64,000 nt of DNA from Herbaspirillum rubrisubalbicans (GTDB lineage: Bacteria > Pseudomonadota > Gammaproteobacteria > Burkholderiales > Burkholderiaceae_D), in the NCBI RefSeq assembly GCF_003719195.1, contig NZ_CP024996.1:1364001-1428000 (forward strand), given 5' to 3'. This document shows, in pieces, positions 35,985 through 44,223 of the stretch. Below the pieces are notes generated by a model that searched no databases, had not been told where the DNA came from, and saw only the letters and a program-made list of their open reading frames with translations. Position 1 is the stretch's first letter. Each line of letters begins with the position of its first letter. The position numbers were made by a program, and so were the translations under genes.

Positions 35985-36617
35985 TCAGGCCGCCTTGAGA
36001 AATTCCGGCCCGAAATCCATCAGCACGTCGCGCACCAGCGTGGCCGTGCTCTGGCAGCCCAGCTTGTCCTTGACGCTGGCGCGATGCACATCCACCGTCT
36101 TGACGCTGATGTTCAGATCGCGCGCGATGAGCTTGCTGGACTGGCCCATGATGACCTTTTCCAGAATCTCGCGTTCTCGCACGGTCAGGGTCTTCAGGCG
36201 CGCCTTCAACTGCTGGCGCCGCTCGCGGGCCTGCATGTTGCCGGCCACGTTCTTCAGGGTCAGCTGGATGCGCTCCAGCATCTGCTGGGAGTTGTAGGGT
36301 TTTTCCAGGAAATCGACCGCGCCATTGTGCAGGGCGCGCACCGACATCGGGATATCGCCATGACCGGATACGAAGATTACGGGAATGTCGGCACCGATTT
36401 CCTTCAAGCGATCCTGCAACTGGAAGCCGCTGATCTCGGGCATCCGTACATCCAGGATCAGGCAGGACAGGCTATTGGCGTCGTAGGCCTTGAGAAAGGC
36501 TCCCGGGCCATCGAAGCATTCGGTGCGGATATTGACCGAGCTCAACAGCCAGGCAAGGGAAGTGCGAACGGCTTCGTCATCATCAACGATGTACACCACC
36601 GGCGGGTTGGTTTCCAT
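35985..36617 (-). CDS. FixJ/StyR-type response regulator (receiver + LuxR helix-turn-helix)
   Basis: 210 residues. The receiver domain has Asp12/Asp13 and phospho-acceptor Asp56 (LILDVRMPE), with Lys in FLEKPY. The LuxR-type DNA-binding domain occupies about 140-205 (LTVREREILEKVIMGQSSKLIARDLNISVKTVDVHRASV). ATGs at 36620 and 36617 are adjacent; GGAG is five bases upstream of the second. No kinase is adjacent, but a soluble PAS kinase lies about 8 kb away among the iac genes and is the likely partner. Divergent from iacG, so a direct role in auxin catabolism is probable. Confidence 0.88.
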   Translation of the reverse strand: METNPPVVYIVDDDEAVRTSLAWLLSSVNIRTECFDGPGAFLKAYDANSLSCLILDVRMPEISGFQLQDRLKEIGADIPVIFVSGHGDIPMSVRALHNGAVDFLEKPYNSQQMLERIQLTLKNVAGNMQARERRQQLKARLKTLTVREREILEKVIMGQSSKLIARDLNISVKTVDVHRASVKDKLGCQSTATLVRDVLMDFGPEFLKAA

Positions 36618-36706
36618 CATTACTCCTCGTCTCGTCAAAATGGAACCGGCTTGCACCGGCACAATTTCCGACCCTCTCGATGTCTTGATGGACTGGTCGG
36701 CACAAA

Positions 36707-36725
36707 TCAAAGCGTCACGCTTTGA
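36707..36725. promoter_or_regulatory. 19-bp perfect palindrome TCAAAGCGT-c-ACGCTTTGA
   Basis: Nine-base arms around a single central base, 90 bases upstream of the response regulator start. A one-base loop cannot form an RNA hairpin, so this is most likely a DNA site for a dimeric regulator. Confidence 0.55.
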
Positions 36726-36793
36726 CTTATGCAAAAAACAGGCCTGAAATTCTTGGGATCAGCCACACTGTAACACTCCCGTCATGGCGATGG

Positions 36794-36813
36794 TCTAGGT
36801 ATTTTTACCTAGA
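36794..36813. promoter_or_regulatory. 20-bp palindrome TCTAGGTA-tttt-TACCTAGA, candidate response regulator site
   Basis: Eight-base arms around TTTT. The inner part TAGGTA-N4-TACCTA has the 6-4-6 form of sites bound by FixJ-group regulators such as StyR (ATAAAC-N4-GTTTAT). It is 120 bases upstream of iacG, suitable for activation. The binding protein is inferred. Confidence 0.55.
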
Positions 36814-36933
36814 TGATCTGCCGCAATCCCCTGTGGGGCGGGCATGTGGCACGAATTGTATGCACCATGGTCATGCCTTAACCTGCCTTTATCGAGCGCC
36901 GTGCATCATCGGCGTGCATACCAGGGAGATTTC

Positions 36934-37503
36934 ATGAGCACCAGCGCTGTAGAACGACAAGAAACCACGCCATCTTCCACTGCTGCGGCGGTCCGACCGG
37001 CGCTGGCCCCCGAGCAATTGGAGTTTCGCAATGCCATGGCGCACTTGCCGGCGGCAGTCTCCATCATCACCACCGATGGCGAGGGTGGACGGTGTGGCAT
37101 CACCGCCAGTGCGGTCTGTTCAGTCACCGATACGCCGCCCACCATCCTGGTCTGCATCAATCGCGGCAGTGCCATGCATGACGTGTTCAAGAACAATGGC
37201 CGCCTGTGCGTGAACGTGCTCTCGGACGAACTGGAGCAACTGGCCATGCATTTTTCGGGCGCCACCAAGGTGCCCATGGAAGAGCGCTTTGCCTGGGATA
37301 TCTGGGAAGCACCGGGCGAGCTGGGGCAACCGGTGCTGGCCGATGCACTGGTCAAGCTGCAGGGGCGTATCCGCGAGTTCAAGGAAGTGGGGACGCACTC
37401 GGTGATGTTCGTGGAACTGGCCGAGGTCAGGGTCAATGAGAAGAAGGACAGCCTCATCTACTTCAATCGCTTGTTCCATAAGGTCAAGCGCACGGCCTTG
37501 TAA
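36934..37503 (+). CDS. iacG: Flavin reductase of the indole-3-acetate pathway
   Basis: 189 residues. The FMN-binding split-barrel flavin reductase fold is shown by FRNAMAHLPAAVSIITTDGEGGRCGITASAVCSVTDTPPTILVCIN and the later GTHSVMFVELAEVRV. It should provide reduced flavin to the monooxygenase IacA. I use the ATG at 36934 behind AGGGAGATTTC. It is transcribed alone, towards the iacF end, and away from the response regulator gene. HpaC/RutF-like proteins look similar; the iac context decides the name. Confidence 0.8.
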   Translation: MSTSAVERQETTPSSTAAAVRPALAPEQLEFRNAMAHLPAAVSIITTDGEGGRCGITASAVCSVTDTPPTILVCINRGSAMHDVFKNNGRLCVNVLSDELEQLAMHFSGATKVPMEERFAWDIWEAPGELGQPVLADALVKLQGRIREFKEVGTHSVMFVELAEVRVNEKKDSLIYFNRLFHKVKRTAL

Positions 37504-37536
37504 GTCACATCAAAGTCAGTTCAGTGGTTTCCAAGA

Positions 37537-37573
37537 ATGAATGCCGTTCAGCTCTGTGCTGAACGGCATTCAT
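37537..37573. terminator. Bidirectional terminator between convergent iacG and iacF
   Basis: ATGAATGCCGTTCAGC and GCTGAACGGCATTCAT form a perfect 16-bp stem with loop TCTGT. This is the longest perfect hairpin I found in the window and sits in the 119 bases between two converging genes. Confidence 0.8.
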
Positions 37574-37622
37574 CTTTCCGGGGCCTGCTCAAAAACGGTT
37601 CGGATTGACACCGAAAGAAGAG

Positions 37623-38609
37623 TCAAAGATCCAGCACCAGCCGCGCCGACCTGGCGCGCGAGACGCAGGTGCAGATCTGGTCATTGGCTGCCTTCTCCTT
37701 TTTCGACAGGCAGTTGTCCCGATGATCCGGCTCCCCCTCCAGGAGCGGTACCACGCAGGTACCGCAGATGCCCTCGCGGCAGGAGGTATCGATGACGATT
37801 CCCTCGCGCGCCAGCACATCGACGATGGGAATACCCACCGGGATCTGCACCACCTTGCCGGAGCTGGCCAGTTGCACTTCGAAGGCGCCATCGCCGCCCA
37901 CCGCCTCGGATGCAGCAGGAGCCGCCTGGAAGTGTTCCAGATGGATGGCCTCTTCGCTGCGATTGGCGGCAGCGCACTTGACCACCGCTTCCATGAAAGG
38001 CGCCGGGCCGCAGGTATAGACGTGCGCCTCCTTGCTGCCGGCGGCGAGGCAGGCGGCAAGGTAATGTTCCATCTGCGCCGGCATCACGGCATAGTGAAAG
38101 CACACCTGCGCCGCGAAGGGAGCGTTCTCCAGCAGATCCACAAAGGCCGCATGTTCCCGTGCGCGCACGAAGTAGTGCAGCGTGAAGGGCTTCTGTTCGG
38201 CCCACAGCCGATAGGCCATCGCCAGCAGTGGCGTCACGCCAATGCCGGCGCCAAACAGCAGATGTTCGGGCGCCCTCGCATCCAGTGCAAACAGGTTGCG
38301 CGGCGTGCCCACTTCCAGTTCCATACCCAGCTGCACGGTATCGTGCAGTGCCGCCGAGCCCCCGCGTGAGGCGGGCTCACGCTTGACGGCGATGGTGTAG
38401 CCGCAGCGGTCTTCCAGCGGGCCGCACAGCGAGTATTGGCGCACGATACCGGTGGGCCCGGTGACGTCGATGTGAGCGCCCGGCTCATAGGCCGGCAGCG
38501 CGGCGCCATCGGCGCGCACCAGGCGGAAGGAACGGATGTCGCCGGTTTCGTCGGTGAGTCTGTCTACGATCAGTTTCATGGGGCCGATACTCGCTTGCGG
38601 GGTTGCCAT
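37623..38609 (-). CDS. iacF: Reductase of the Rieske oxygenase (FMN/NADH, C-terminal 2Fe-2S), IacF
   Basis: 328 residues. The N-terminal flavin domain has RQYSLCGP, the NAD domain has FGAGIGVTPLLAMAY and YTCGPAPFMEAV, and the C-terminal plant-type cluster has CREGICGTC plus Cys in QICTCVS. This phthalate-dioxygenase-reductase/VanB layout differs from BenC. It should deliver electrons to IacCD. Starts at 38609 or at MKLIVDRL (38579) are both possible; neither has a strong ribosome site. It follows iacD by 17 bases on the same strand. Confidence 0.88.
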   Translation of the reverse strand: MATPQASIGPMKLIVDRLTDETGDIRSFRLVRADGAALPAYEPGAHIDVTGPTGIVRQYSLCGPLEDRCGYTIAVKREPASRGGSAALHDTVQLGMELEVGTPRNLFALDARAPEHLLFGAGIGVTPLLAMAYRLWAEQKPFTLHYFVRAREHAAFVDLLENAPFAAQVCFHYAVMPAQMEHYLAACLAAGSKEAHVYTCGPAPFMEAVVKCAAANRSEEAIHLEHFQAAPAASEAVGGDGAFEVQLASSGKVVQIPVGIPIVDVLAREGIVIDTSCREGICGTCVVPLLEGEPDHRDNCLSKKEKAANDQICTCVSRARSARLVLDL

Positions 38610-38626
38610 TGCAGTGGTGGTGATGC

Positions 38627-39127
38627 TTAGAGCAGGAAGCCCAGGGCGTTCAAGCTATCCATCGAGTTGACCAGGCGGATCACCTTCTGCTCGATCTTCG
38701 GCCCTTGCGGAGTGAAGCGCAGGCGGTGCGTGACGTTGGCCACGAACATGGTGTGCTGCTGGCGCTTGTAGCCCACCAACACCTGTGCCGAATTGATTTC
38801 CACCAGTTCCTCCGACAGGTGCACCGGCACGAAGCGCGAGACGGTGCGCACGGTGGCCGCGGCATCCACGGCCGACATTGCGTGTCCCGAGGTGAGGCGC
38901 TCGATGCGGATCTTGCGCATGTGGGCATTGTCGTAGGCGTAGTTCAGCGTGGCCGCGAAGTCGGTGGTCTGCTGGTCGATCGGCACCACGTAGTAACCGT
39001 CTTCGGTCCACAGGTCTTGCCAGGCGGCATAGTCCTTGCGGTCTAAAAGTTCAGCTTCCTTCCAGATGAAGGCGATGGCGCGCGCCATTTGCGCGGGGAT
39101 GCCTTGCAGGGTGTCTTGTTGGTTCAT
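38627..39127 (-). CDS. iacD: Rieske oxygenase beta subunit, IacD
   Basis: 166 residues with the small-subunit fold: FIWKEAELLDRKDYAAWQDLWTEDGYYVVPIDQ, then NYAYDNAHMRKIRIERLTSGHAMS. It partners IacC. The ATG at 39127 lies 5 bases beyond the iacC stop with GGAG upstream. A further upstream ATG at 39157 inside iacC is possible but would add an acidic leader (MEKDDGEVID) unlike relatives. Confidence 0.88.
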   Translation of the reverse strand: MNQQDTLQGIPAQMARAIAFIWKEAELLDRKDYAAWQDLWTEDGYYVVPIDQQTTDFAATLNYAYDNAHMRKIRIERLTSGHAMSAVDAAATVRTVSRFVPVHLSEELVEINSAQVLVGYKRQQHTMFVANVTHRLRFTPQGPKIEQKVIRLVNSMDSLNALGFLL

Positions 39128-39132
39128 ATCGA

Positions 39133-40419
39133 TCACTTCTCCATCATCTTTTTCCACATGGCATAGGCTTCGCGCATCCCGCTCTCATCGGTCGAATGCG
39201 ATACCTTGTCGCCGTTGTCATCCACCCATTCGCGGTTCAGGCCACGGTTGACCAGGATGGGTGCATCGCGCCCGGCGTGTGCGCCGGCCTGCACGCGCTC
39301 CCAGGCTTCGGCGTCATCCGGGCTGCCAAAGCCGAACGGGCCCTGGAAATGTTCATGGATGCGCAGCCGCTCCCGGTTGGCGATCTCCGGTCCGCCCTCC
39401 ATGCCCAGCGCCACGTGGCGGATCTGGGTCTCGCCCACCGACACCGGATGCAGCACCCGGAAGAAGGACATCGACATGGCCACGTTGGGGAACAGGTTCA
39501 GGTTGAAGCCGGCGCCATGCAGTGAGCGCACGATGCGGCGCACCTGCTCGGGCGGCATGGTCCTGGACAGTTCTTCGGTCACGTGGGCGAAGCGTTCCTG
39601 CAATTGCTCGCTGCCATCGTCCACGTCCAGGTCCACGTGCTCGGGCACCATGATCATGACGCTGTGGCCATTGCCCAGCGAGCGGGTGATCGATTGATCG
39701 TCGGTCATGAAGGAGAGCATCTCGGAGGTCTCTTCATCGACGGAAGACAGGAAGGTCTTGTGCACCACCGGGAAGTGATAGCCATCGGTGGTGTTTTCCA
39801 GCTGGATCTTCCAGTTGCCCTTGAAGCTGAACTTGTGCTCGCCCTGGACCTTGATGGGGAAGCCTGCGCCTTGCTTCATGAACAGGTCTATCCATTTCTT
39901 GGCATGGCCGAGGAAGTCCGACAGCGGTTCGATCTCCTGGTTGAAGGAGGCGAAGATCATGCCGTGGTAGCTCTCGGTGCGCAGGCTTTGCAGTGGCAGG
40001 TCGGCTTTTTCGATCACGTCTTCATAGCCTTCCGGGTAGGGCAGGCCGCGCAGCTTGCCGTCCAGGCCATAGGACCAGCTGTGGTAGGGACAGGTGAACC
40101 CGGTGGCATTGCCCTTGTGCTTTTCGCAGACGGTGGCGCCGCGATGGCGGCAGCGGTTTTCCAGCACGTTGATCTTGCCGCTCTTGTCGCGCACGACGAT
40201 GACCGGCTGGCGGCCGATCTGGGCGGTCTTGAAGTCGCCCGGGTTCTTGATCTCGCTTTCATGCGCGACCCAGATCCAGGTCCGGTAGAAGATCTTGTCC
40301 ATCTCGACTTCGAAGATGGCAGGATCGGTATAGAGCGAAGGGTCCACCACCGCATCCTGTACCAGGTCGGCATAGGAAGAATCGGGCTTGCGAGGGTGGA
40401 AGCGTAGCGGTGCGTTCAT
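39133..40419 (-). CDS. iacC: Rieske oxygenase alpha subunit, IacC
   Basis: 428 residues. Rieske motif C90-x-H92 ... C110-x2-H113 (CRHRGATVC, CPYHSW); catalytic iron region DGYHFPVVHKTF. In characterised iac systems IacC with IacD and IacF converts dioxindole-3-acetate to catechol. GGAGAAAGCC precedes the ATG. It is the second gene of the iacH-C-D-F transcript, 60 bases after iacH. It is clearly different from BenA in length and sequence, so the two oxygenases are not recent duplicates. Confidence 0.9.
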   Translation of the reverse strand: MNAPLRFHPRKPDSSYADLVQDAVVDPSLYTDPAIFEVEMDKIFYRTWIWVAHESEIKNPGDFKTAQIGRQPVIVVRDKSGKINVLENRCRHRGATVCEKHKGNATGFTCPYHSWSYGLDGKLRGLPYPEGYEDVIEKADLPLQSLRTESYHGMIFASFNQEIEPLSDFLGHAKKWIDLFMKQGAGFPIKVQGEHKFSFKGNWKIQLENTTDGYHFPVVHKTFLSSVDEETSEMLSFMTDDQSITRSLGNGHSVMIMVPEHVDLDVDDGSEQLQERFAHVTEELSRTMPPEQVRRIVRSLHGAGFNLNLFPNVAMSMSFFRVLHPVSVGETQIRHVALGMEGGPEIANRERLRIHEHFQGPFGFGSPDDAEAWERVQAGAHAGRDAPILVNRGLNREWVDDNGDKVSHSTDESGMREAYAMWKKMMEK

Positions 40420-40479
40420 GGCTTTCTCCAGTGGCTTGCAGTCGTTGTCAGTGTTGATCTCGGCACGCTTGATGCGGCC

Positions 40480-41655
40480 TCATGGCGTGGGCTTGAGTGC
40501 CTGTAGCGCCTGTTCCAGATGTCGCCCCAGAGCGCACAGTCTTTCGTCGTCGCCCTTGCGTCCCACCAGTTGCAGGCCGGCCTTGAGCGTGCTGCCGGCA
40601 ATCGGCACCGGGATGGTCAATGCCGGATGGCCGGACAGATTGAAGGGCCGCACCAGCGACGACAGCAGCAGCACCGATGTGCCCTGGCGGATGGCTTGCA
40701 GCGTGGGCGGCAGTGCCGGCAGGGTGGGCAGCAGCAGTGCGTCGGCGTCGGCCAGTGCCGCATCGACCTCGGCGCTGAAAGCGGCGCGCACGCGCTCGGC
40801 GTCGGCCACTGCGGCATCGGTGGTGGTAGCTGCGGCTGCCAGGCGTTGTTCGATATCTGCGCCCAGCTTGCCTTGGCCCAGCAGGTGGCCGAAGGCGTCG
40901 TGGGTTTCGCGATTGATGAGGGTCATGCCGGCTTCGAAGGCGGCGTGCATGTGTTGCGGCGTCCACCAGGTAGCGCTCCATCGGCTGGCGGAAAAGGCCT
41001 GTGCGACGGCGGCGGCGACGTCGTCGTCGGCTTGCACCGTCACCCGTTTCACGCGTGCATGGGCTGCTGCAGCGCTGGCGGCCACGCGGTCGAAGCCGGG
41101 CGCGATGCTGGTCATGGCGCGGATGATCATTTCCATGCTGCGCGCCACGGGCCCCACGCAATCCAGACTGCTGATGGCCGGATAGGCGCCGGCGCGGCTG
41201 ACGCGGCCGAACGTGGGCTTCAAGCCAATCACGCCGCAACAGGCCGCCGGCAGGCGGATCGAGCCGCCGGTATCGCTGCCGATGGATAGATCGACCAGCC
41301 CCGCGCCCACGGCTGAGGCCGAGCCGCTGGAAGAACCACCGGTCATGCGGCCTGGGTCTTGCGGGTTGACCGGCGTGCCGTTCCAGTCGTTGATGCCGGT
41401 CATGCCATAGGCCAGCTCATGCATGTTGGCGCGGGCAATGATCTGCCAGCCGGTGTCGAGCAGCCTCTGCACCACCTCCGCATGGGACTGCGCCGGGGGC
41501 GCATCGGCCAGCGCGGCGCTGCCGCCGCAGGTGGGCTGGCCGGCGATGTCGATGCAATCCTTGATGGCCACCGTCGGGCCGTTGCCGCCCAGGTGGAAGC
41601 GCGAGAGCAGGGCGTTGCCGCTGCCGGCAATGGTGCGTGGAGCAGAATTGTTCAT
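40480..41655 (-). CDS. iacH: Amidase-signature family protein, IacH
   Basis: 391 residues. The Ser-cisSer-Lys triad is present: Lys32 (VAIKDCIDIAG), a Ser in GGSSSGSAS (about 108) and nucleophile Ser132 (SDTGGSIRLPA). Its exact step in auxin breakdown is not settled; hydrolysis of an amide-like intermediate or conjugate is plausible. I start at the ATG at 41655 (MNNSAPRT) behind GGGAG; the longer open frame would place the start only about 50 bases from the predicted transcription start and adds a Pro/Arg-rich leader. It is the first gene of the minus-strand iac operon. Confidence 0.85.
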   Translation of the reverse strand: MNNSAPRTIAGSGNALLSRFHLGGNGPTVAIKDCIDIAGQPTCGGSAALADAPPAQSHAEVVQRLLDTGWQIIARANMHELAYGMTGINDWNGTPVNPQDPGRMTGGSSSGSASAVGAGLVDLSIGSDTGGSIRLPAACCGVIGLKPTFGRVSRAGAYPAISSLDCVGPVARSMEMIIRAMTSIAPGFDRVAASAAAAHARVKRVTVQADDDVAAAVAQAFSASRWSATWWTPQHMHAAFEAGMTLINRETHDAFGHLLGQGKLGADIEQRLAAAATTTDAAVADAERVRAAFSAEVDAALADADALLLPTLPALPPTLQAIRQGTSVLLLSSLVRPFNLSGHPALTIPVPIAGSTLKAGLQLVGRKGDDERLCALGRHLEQALQALKPTP

Positions 41656-41847
41656 CCTGCCGCTCCCAGGCAGGCAATGCGCGCCTGTTGCTGCAGGAGC
41701 GCGACGGCGGCCTGGCCGGTGTATGTACGCAGGGGTAGGGAAATGCTGGGCTGGGGAGTCATGGCGCATCCATTCATTTGTTGCCTTGCAGGTCGACAAT
41801 CCACGTCGGACGCTGGATGCAGGCGGGTTCCTTGGCTGATGTGAAGC

Positions 41848-41876
41848 ATTCTAAAAGTCGCCTTAAAATAGATCAA
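41848..41876 (-). promoter_or_regulatory. iacH: Predicted sigma-70 promoter of the iacHCDF operon
   Basis: On the minus strand TTGATC (41876-41871), 17 bases, TAGAAT (41853-41848). The -35 lies inside the 14-base element AGATCAAATTGATG, so a regulator bound there would contact or block RNA polymerase. Confidence 0.6.
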
Positions 41877-41883
41877 ATTGATG
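41870..41883. promoter_or_regulatory. LysR-type box AGATCAAATTGATG (copy 1)
   Basis: Core ATCAA-A-TTGAT is a perfect inverted repeat containing the T-N11-A type symmetry of LysR boxes. The same 14 bases recur at 44217-44230 in front of the porin gene. The likely binder is the LysR protein encoded from 41972. Confidence 0.6.
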
Positions 41884-41971
41884 TAAAATATTTTTCGCAT
41901 AAGTGGCATGGATAGTGATGTCACTTCCCATTGATCGGGCTTGCCCAGCGTGACCCCCACCGGAGATTGCC

Positions 41972-42901
41972 ATGGCCACCTTCAACAACATGGACCTGAA
42001 CCTGCTGCGGGTCTTCCAGGCCATTGCCGATGAGCGCAGCCTGACCCTGGCCGGCAACCGCCTGCACCTGTCGCAGCCGGCGGTGAGCTATGCGCTGGGC
42101 CGCTTGCGGCAGATCTTCGACGACCCGCTCTTCATCCGCACCAAGGAGGGAATGCAACCCACCCCGGCTGCGCTGGAATTGGCCAAGCCCATCAATCGCG
42201 CCCTGCAGGCGGTGCAGGATGCCTTGCGCTATACCGAACGTTTCGACCCGGCCGCCAGCACCCGGGTCTTTCGCGCCTCCATGACGGACGTGGCGGAAAT
42301 GATGTTCCTGCCGCAGTTGTGCGAACTGTTGACCGCGCAAGCGCCACATACCCGCCTGCAGGTGGAGCAGGTGCCGCCGGCGCACCTGGAAGAAGCCTTG
42401 CGCACCGGCCAGCTCGACTTCGCCTTCGGCAACCTGCCGGCCTTGAAGACAGTGACCTGTCATGAACTGCTGTTTCGCGAAACCTATGTCTGCATGATGC
42501 GCAAGCGCCCCGAGTTGCCGGCCCGCGCGCAATTGACGCTGGATGAATTCCTGGCGCTGTCGCATGTGCTGGTGGAGTCGGCCGAAAGCAGCCACCACCA
42601 GGTCGAGCATTCCTTCCGTACTCTGGGCGTGCAGCGCAAGATCAGCCTGTCGATCCCGCACTTCACGGTGCTGCCGCGCATCCTCGGCAAGTCCGACCTG
42701 GTGGCCACCGTGCCGGCGCGTATTGCCAAGCTGTTCCATAGCGAACACCCGGACGTGTTCCTGTCCTACGAACTGCCGGTCAAGCTACCTACCGTGGACA
42801 TCACCCTGCACTGGCACCAGGCCTTCGATGCCGACGCCGGCAATAGCTGGCTGCGCCAGATCGTCATCGACCTGCTGCAGAGCTACGGCCGCAGTAGCTG
42901 A
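41972..42901 (+). CDS. LysR-type regulator within the auxin catabolic cluster
   Basis: 309 residues. The N-terminal helix-turn-helix MDLNLLRVFQAIADERSLTLAGNRLHLSQPAVSYALGRLR belongs to the NodD/SyrM-like branch of LysR proteins. The effector domain lies at about 95-300. It is divergent from iacH and adjacent to the porin gene, and identical sites lie at both promoters. Pseudomonas iac clusters use a MarR-type IacR instead, so I give no symbol. The GGAGATTGCC ribosome site fixes the start. Confidence 0.9.
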   Translation: MATFNNMDLNLLRVFQAIADERSLTLAGNRLHLSQPAVSYALGRLRQIFDDPLFIRTKEGMQPTPAALELAKPINRALQAVQDALRYTERFDPAASTRVFRASMTDVAEMMFLPQLCELLTAQAPHTRLQVEQVPPAHLEEALRTGQLDFAFGNLPALKTVTCHELLFRETYVCMMRKRPELPARAQLTLDEFLALSHVLVESAESSHHQVEHSFRTLGVQRKISLSIPHFTVLPRILGKSDLVATVPARIAKLFHSEHPDVFLSYELPVKLPTVDITLHWHQAFDADAGNSWLRQIVIDLLQSYGRSS

Positions 42902-42938
42902 ACCCGGTATTGAATCTGGACTCGGCTTGAATGCAGAA

Positions 42939-42958
42939 GGCCCGTCATGCGACGGGCC
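42939..42958. terminator. Terminator between the LysR and porin genes
   Basis: GGCCCGTC-atgc-GACGGGCC is a perfect 8-bp GC-rich stem, 38 bases after the LysR stop and 60 bases from the porin stop. It is followed by GTTCTCC on the + strand. The converging genes probably share it. Confidence 0.65.
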
Positions 42959-43017
42959 GTTCTCCCCTGCCAGCGGGAAGGCCACCGGATGTCGGCAGCG
43001 GCCTACCCCGCAGTGAC

Positions 43018-44076
43018 TCAGAAGCGATGACGCATCCCCAGGCGCACGGCAGTCTGGTTGCCCATCGACGATTGCGCACCACCACCGAAGACCGGGAAGG
43101 CGTTGTAGCCCTTGTCGCGGTCATAGACGGCGCCCACGTAGAGATCGGTGCGCTTGGAGATCTTGTAGTCGGCCATGGCAATGAAGGCCTGAGCCTTGCC
43201 CACGCCCAGGTTGCGTTTCTGGTACTGGTAGGCGGCCGACAAATCCCACAGCGGGGTCAGTGCATAGACCGTGCCCAGTTCATAGGTGGTGGCCTTTGCG
43301 CTGGTGGCGGTATTCTTGGCCTGGGTAATCACGCCGAAGGGGGTGAAAGCGCCGATCTGGTAGCGCGCACCGATGCCGTAGATGCGGGTCGACGAACTGC
43401 CGGTGGCATCCTTGATGTCGGTGTAGGCCAGGGCACTGCTGAAGCCGCCGTTGTCATATTGGCCGGTGGCGCTGATGGTGCGGCTGGCCGTGGTGTTGCC
43501 GGCCACTTCGCCGAAGCCGTACATGGCGCCGAAGCTGAACCCACTGAACTTGACGCTGTTGTATTTGATCGAGTTGTTGGTACGGTCGCCGCCATAGATA
43601 TGGTCGTTCAAGGCCGTACCATGCGCCGCATCGGCGTGCAGGCCCCAGGCCAGGGAGCCGGCTGGCGAGAGGGCGCCCATGGCATACTGCGCGCCGATGT
43701 TGGACATGAAGTCATACTGCCGGCCCAGGCTGATCGCGCCCCAGTCCTTGCTGCCCAGGCCGACGAAGGATTGACGGCCGAACAGCAGACCGCCCTGGCC
43801 CAGGCTGCCGTCATCGGCGCCGAAACCGGTTTCCAGGGTGAAGAAGGCATTCATACCGCCGCCCAGGTCTTCGCTCCCCTTGAAACCGATGCGGCTGCCC
43901 TGGGCGATGCCGCTATCCATGCGCACCAGCGATGCACCACCGCCGCCGCTCTTGGCGGCATTGGAATAGTAGGTCAGGCCCAGATCGATCAGGCCATAGA
44001 TGGAAACACTGCTCTGGGAATGTGCCATTCCCGTGCCGGCCGCGAGCATGGCGGCGACCCATAGTTTCTTCTTCAT
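43018..44076 (-). CDS. Gram-negative trimeric porin (betaproteobacterial type)
   Basis: 352 residues. A signal peptide (MKKKLWVAAMLAAGTGMAHSQ) is followed by SSVSIYGLIDLGLTYYSN, the standard first strands of OmpC/Omp32-like porins of Burkholderiales, then GSRIGFKGSEDLGGGMNAFFTLETGF. The protein ends in the Phe required for barrel insertion (MRHRF). A LysR box shared with iacH overlaps its promoter, which suggests a channel induced for uptake of auxin or related aromatic acids. Confidence 0.93.
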   Translation of the reverse strand: MKKKLWVAAMLAAGTGMAHSQSSVSIYGLIDLGLTYYSNAAKSGGGGASLVRMDSGIAQGSRIGFKGSEDLGGGMNAFFTLETGFGADDGSLGQGGLLFGRQSFVGLGSKDWGAISLGRQYDFMSNIGAQYAMGALSPAGSLAWGLHADAAHGTALNDHIYGGDRTNNSIKYNSVKFSGFSFGAMYGFGEVAGNTTASRTISATGQYDNGGFSSALAYTDIKDATGSSSTRIYGIGARYQIGAFTPFGVITQAKNTATSAKATTYELGTVYALTPLWDLSAAYQYQKRNLGVGKAQAFIAMADYKISKRTDLYVGAVYDRDKGYNAFPVFGGGAQSSMGNQTAVRLGMRHRF

Positions 44077-44193
44077 GTGACAAGGCTCCCTGTGGTGTGG
44101 CTGTTGTGTGGTGGTATGACGGTCGCGCTAGCGTATCGCCCTGGTGGACGCGGCAAGCTGCGCGGCGTGCATGACATTTCGTCATGTGCAGCC

Positions 44194-44223
44194 ATCATAG
44201 GAAGCGCATTTGAGCGAGATCAA
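44194..44223 (-). promoter_or_regulatory. Predicted sigma-70 promoter of the porin gene
   Basis: On the minus strand TTGATC (44223-44218), 18 bases, TATGAT (44199-44194). The layout repeats that of iacH: the -35 lies within the shared AGATCAAATTGATG element. Confidence 0.6.

Larger units (their letters stand above)
36618..36933. promoter_or_regulatory. Divergent response regulator-iacG control region
   Basis: 316 bases without a gene. It holds two perfect palindromes, TCAAAGCGT-c-ACGCTTTGA and TCTAGGTA-tttt-TACCTAGA (listed separately). Nearer iacG there is a direct repeat of CGTGCAT (about 36900 and 36913) and a good ribosome site AGGGAGATTTC. No confident -35/-10 pair for iacG was found, consistent with an activator-dependent promoter. 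Confidence 0.55.
41656..41971. promoter_or_regulatory. Divergent iacH-LysR control region
   Basis: 316 bases. The left part could encode a leader of iacH but lacks gene-like sequence. The right part (41840-41910) is AT-rich and contains a sigma-70 promoter for iacH and a LysR-type site, given separately. GGAGATTGCC serves the LysR gene. Confidence 0.6.

Noticed and set aside
36847..36863. Sigma-54-like TGGCACG ... TATGC upstream of iacG
   Set aside because: The spacing from the GG to the GC is 12 rather than 10 bases, and no sigma-54-type activator is encoded nearby.
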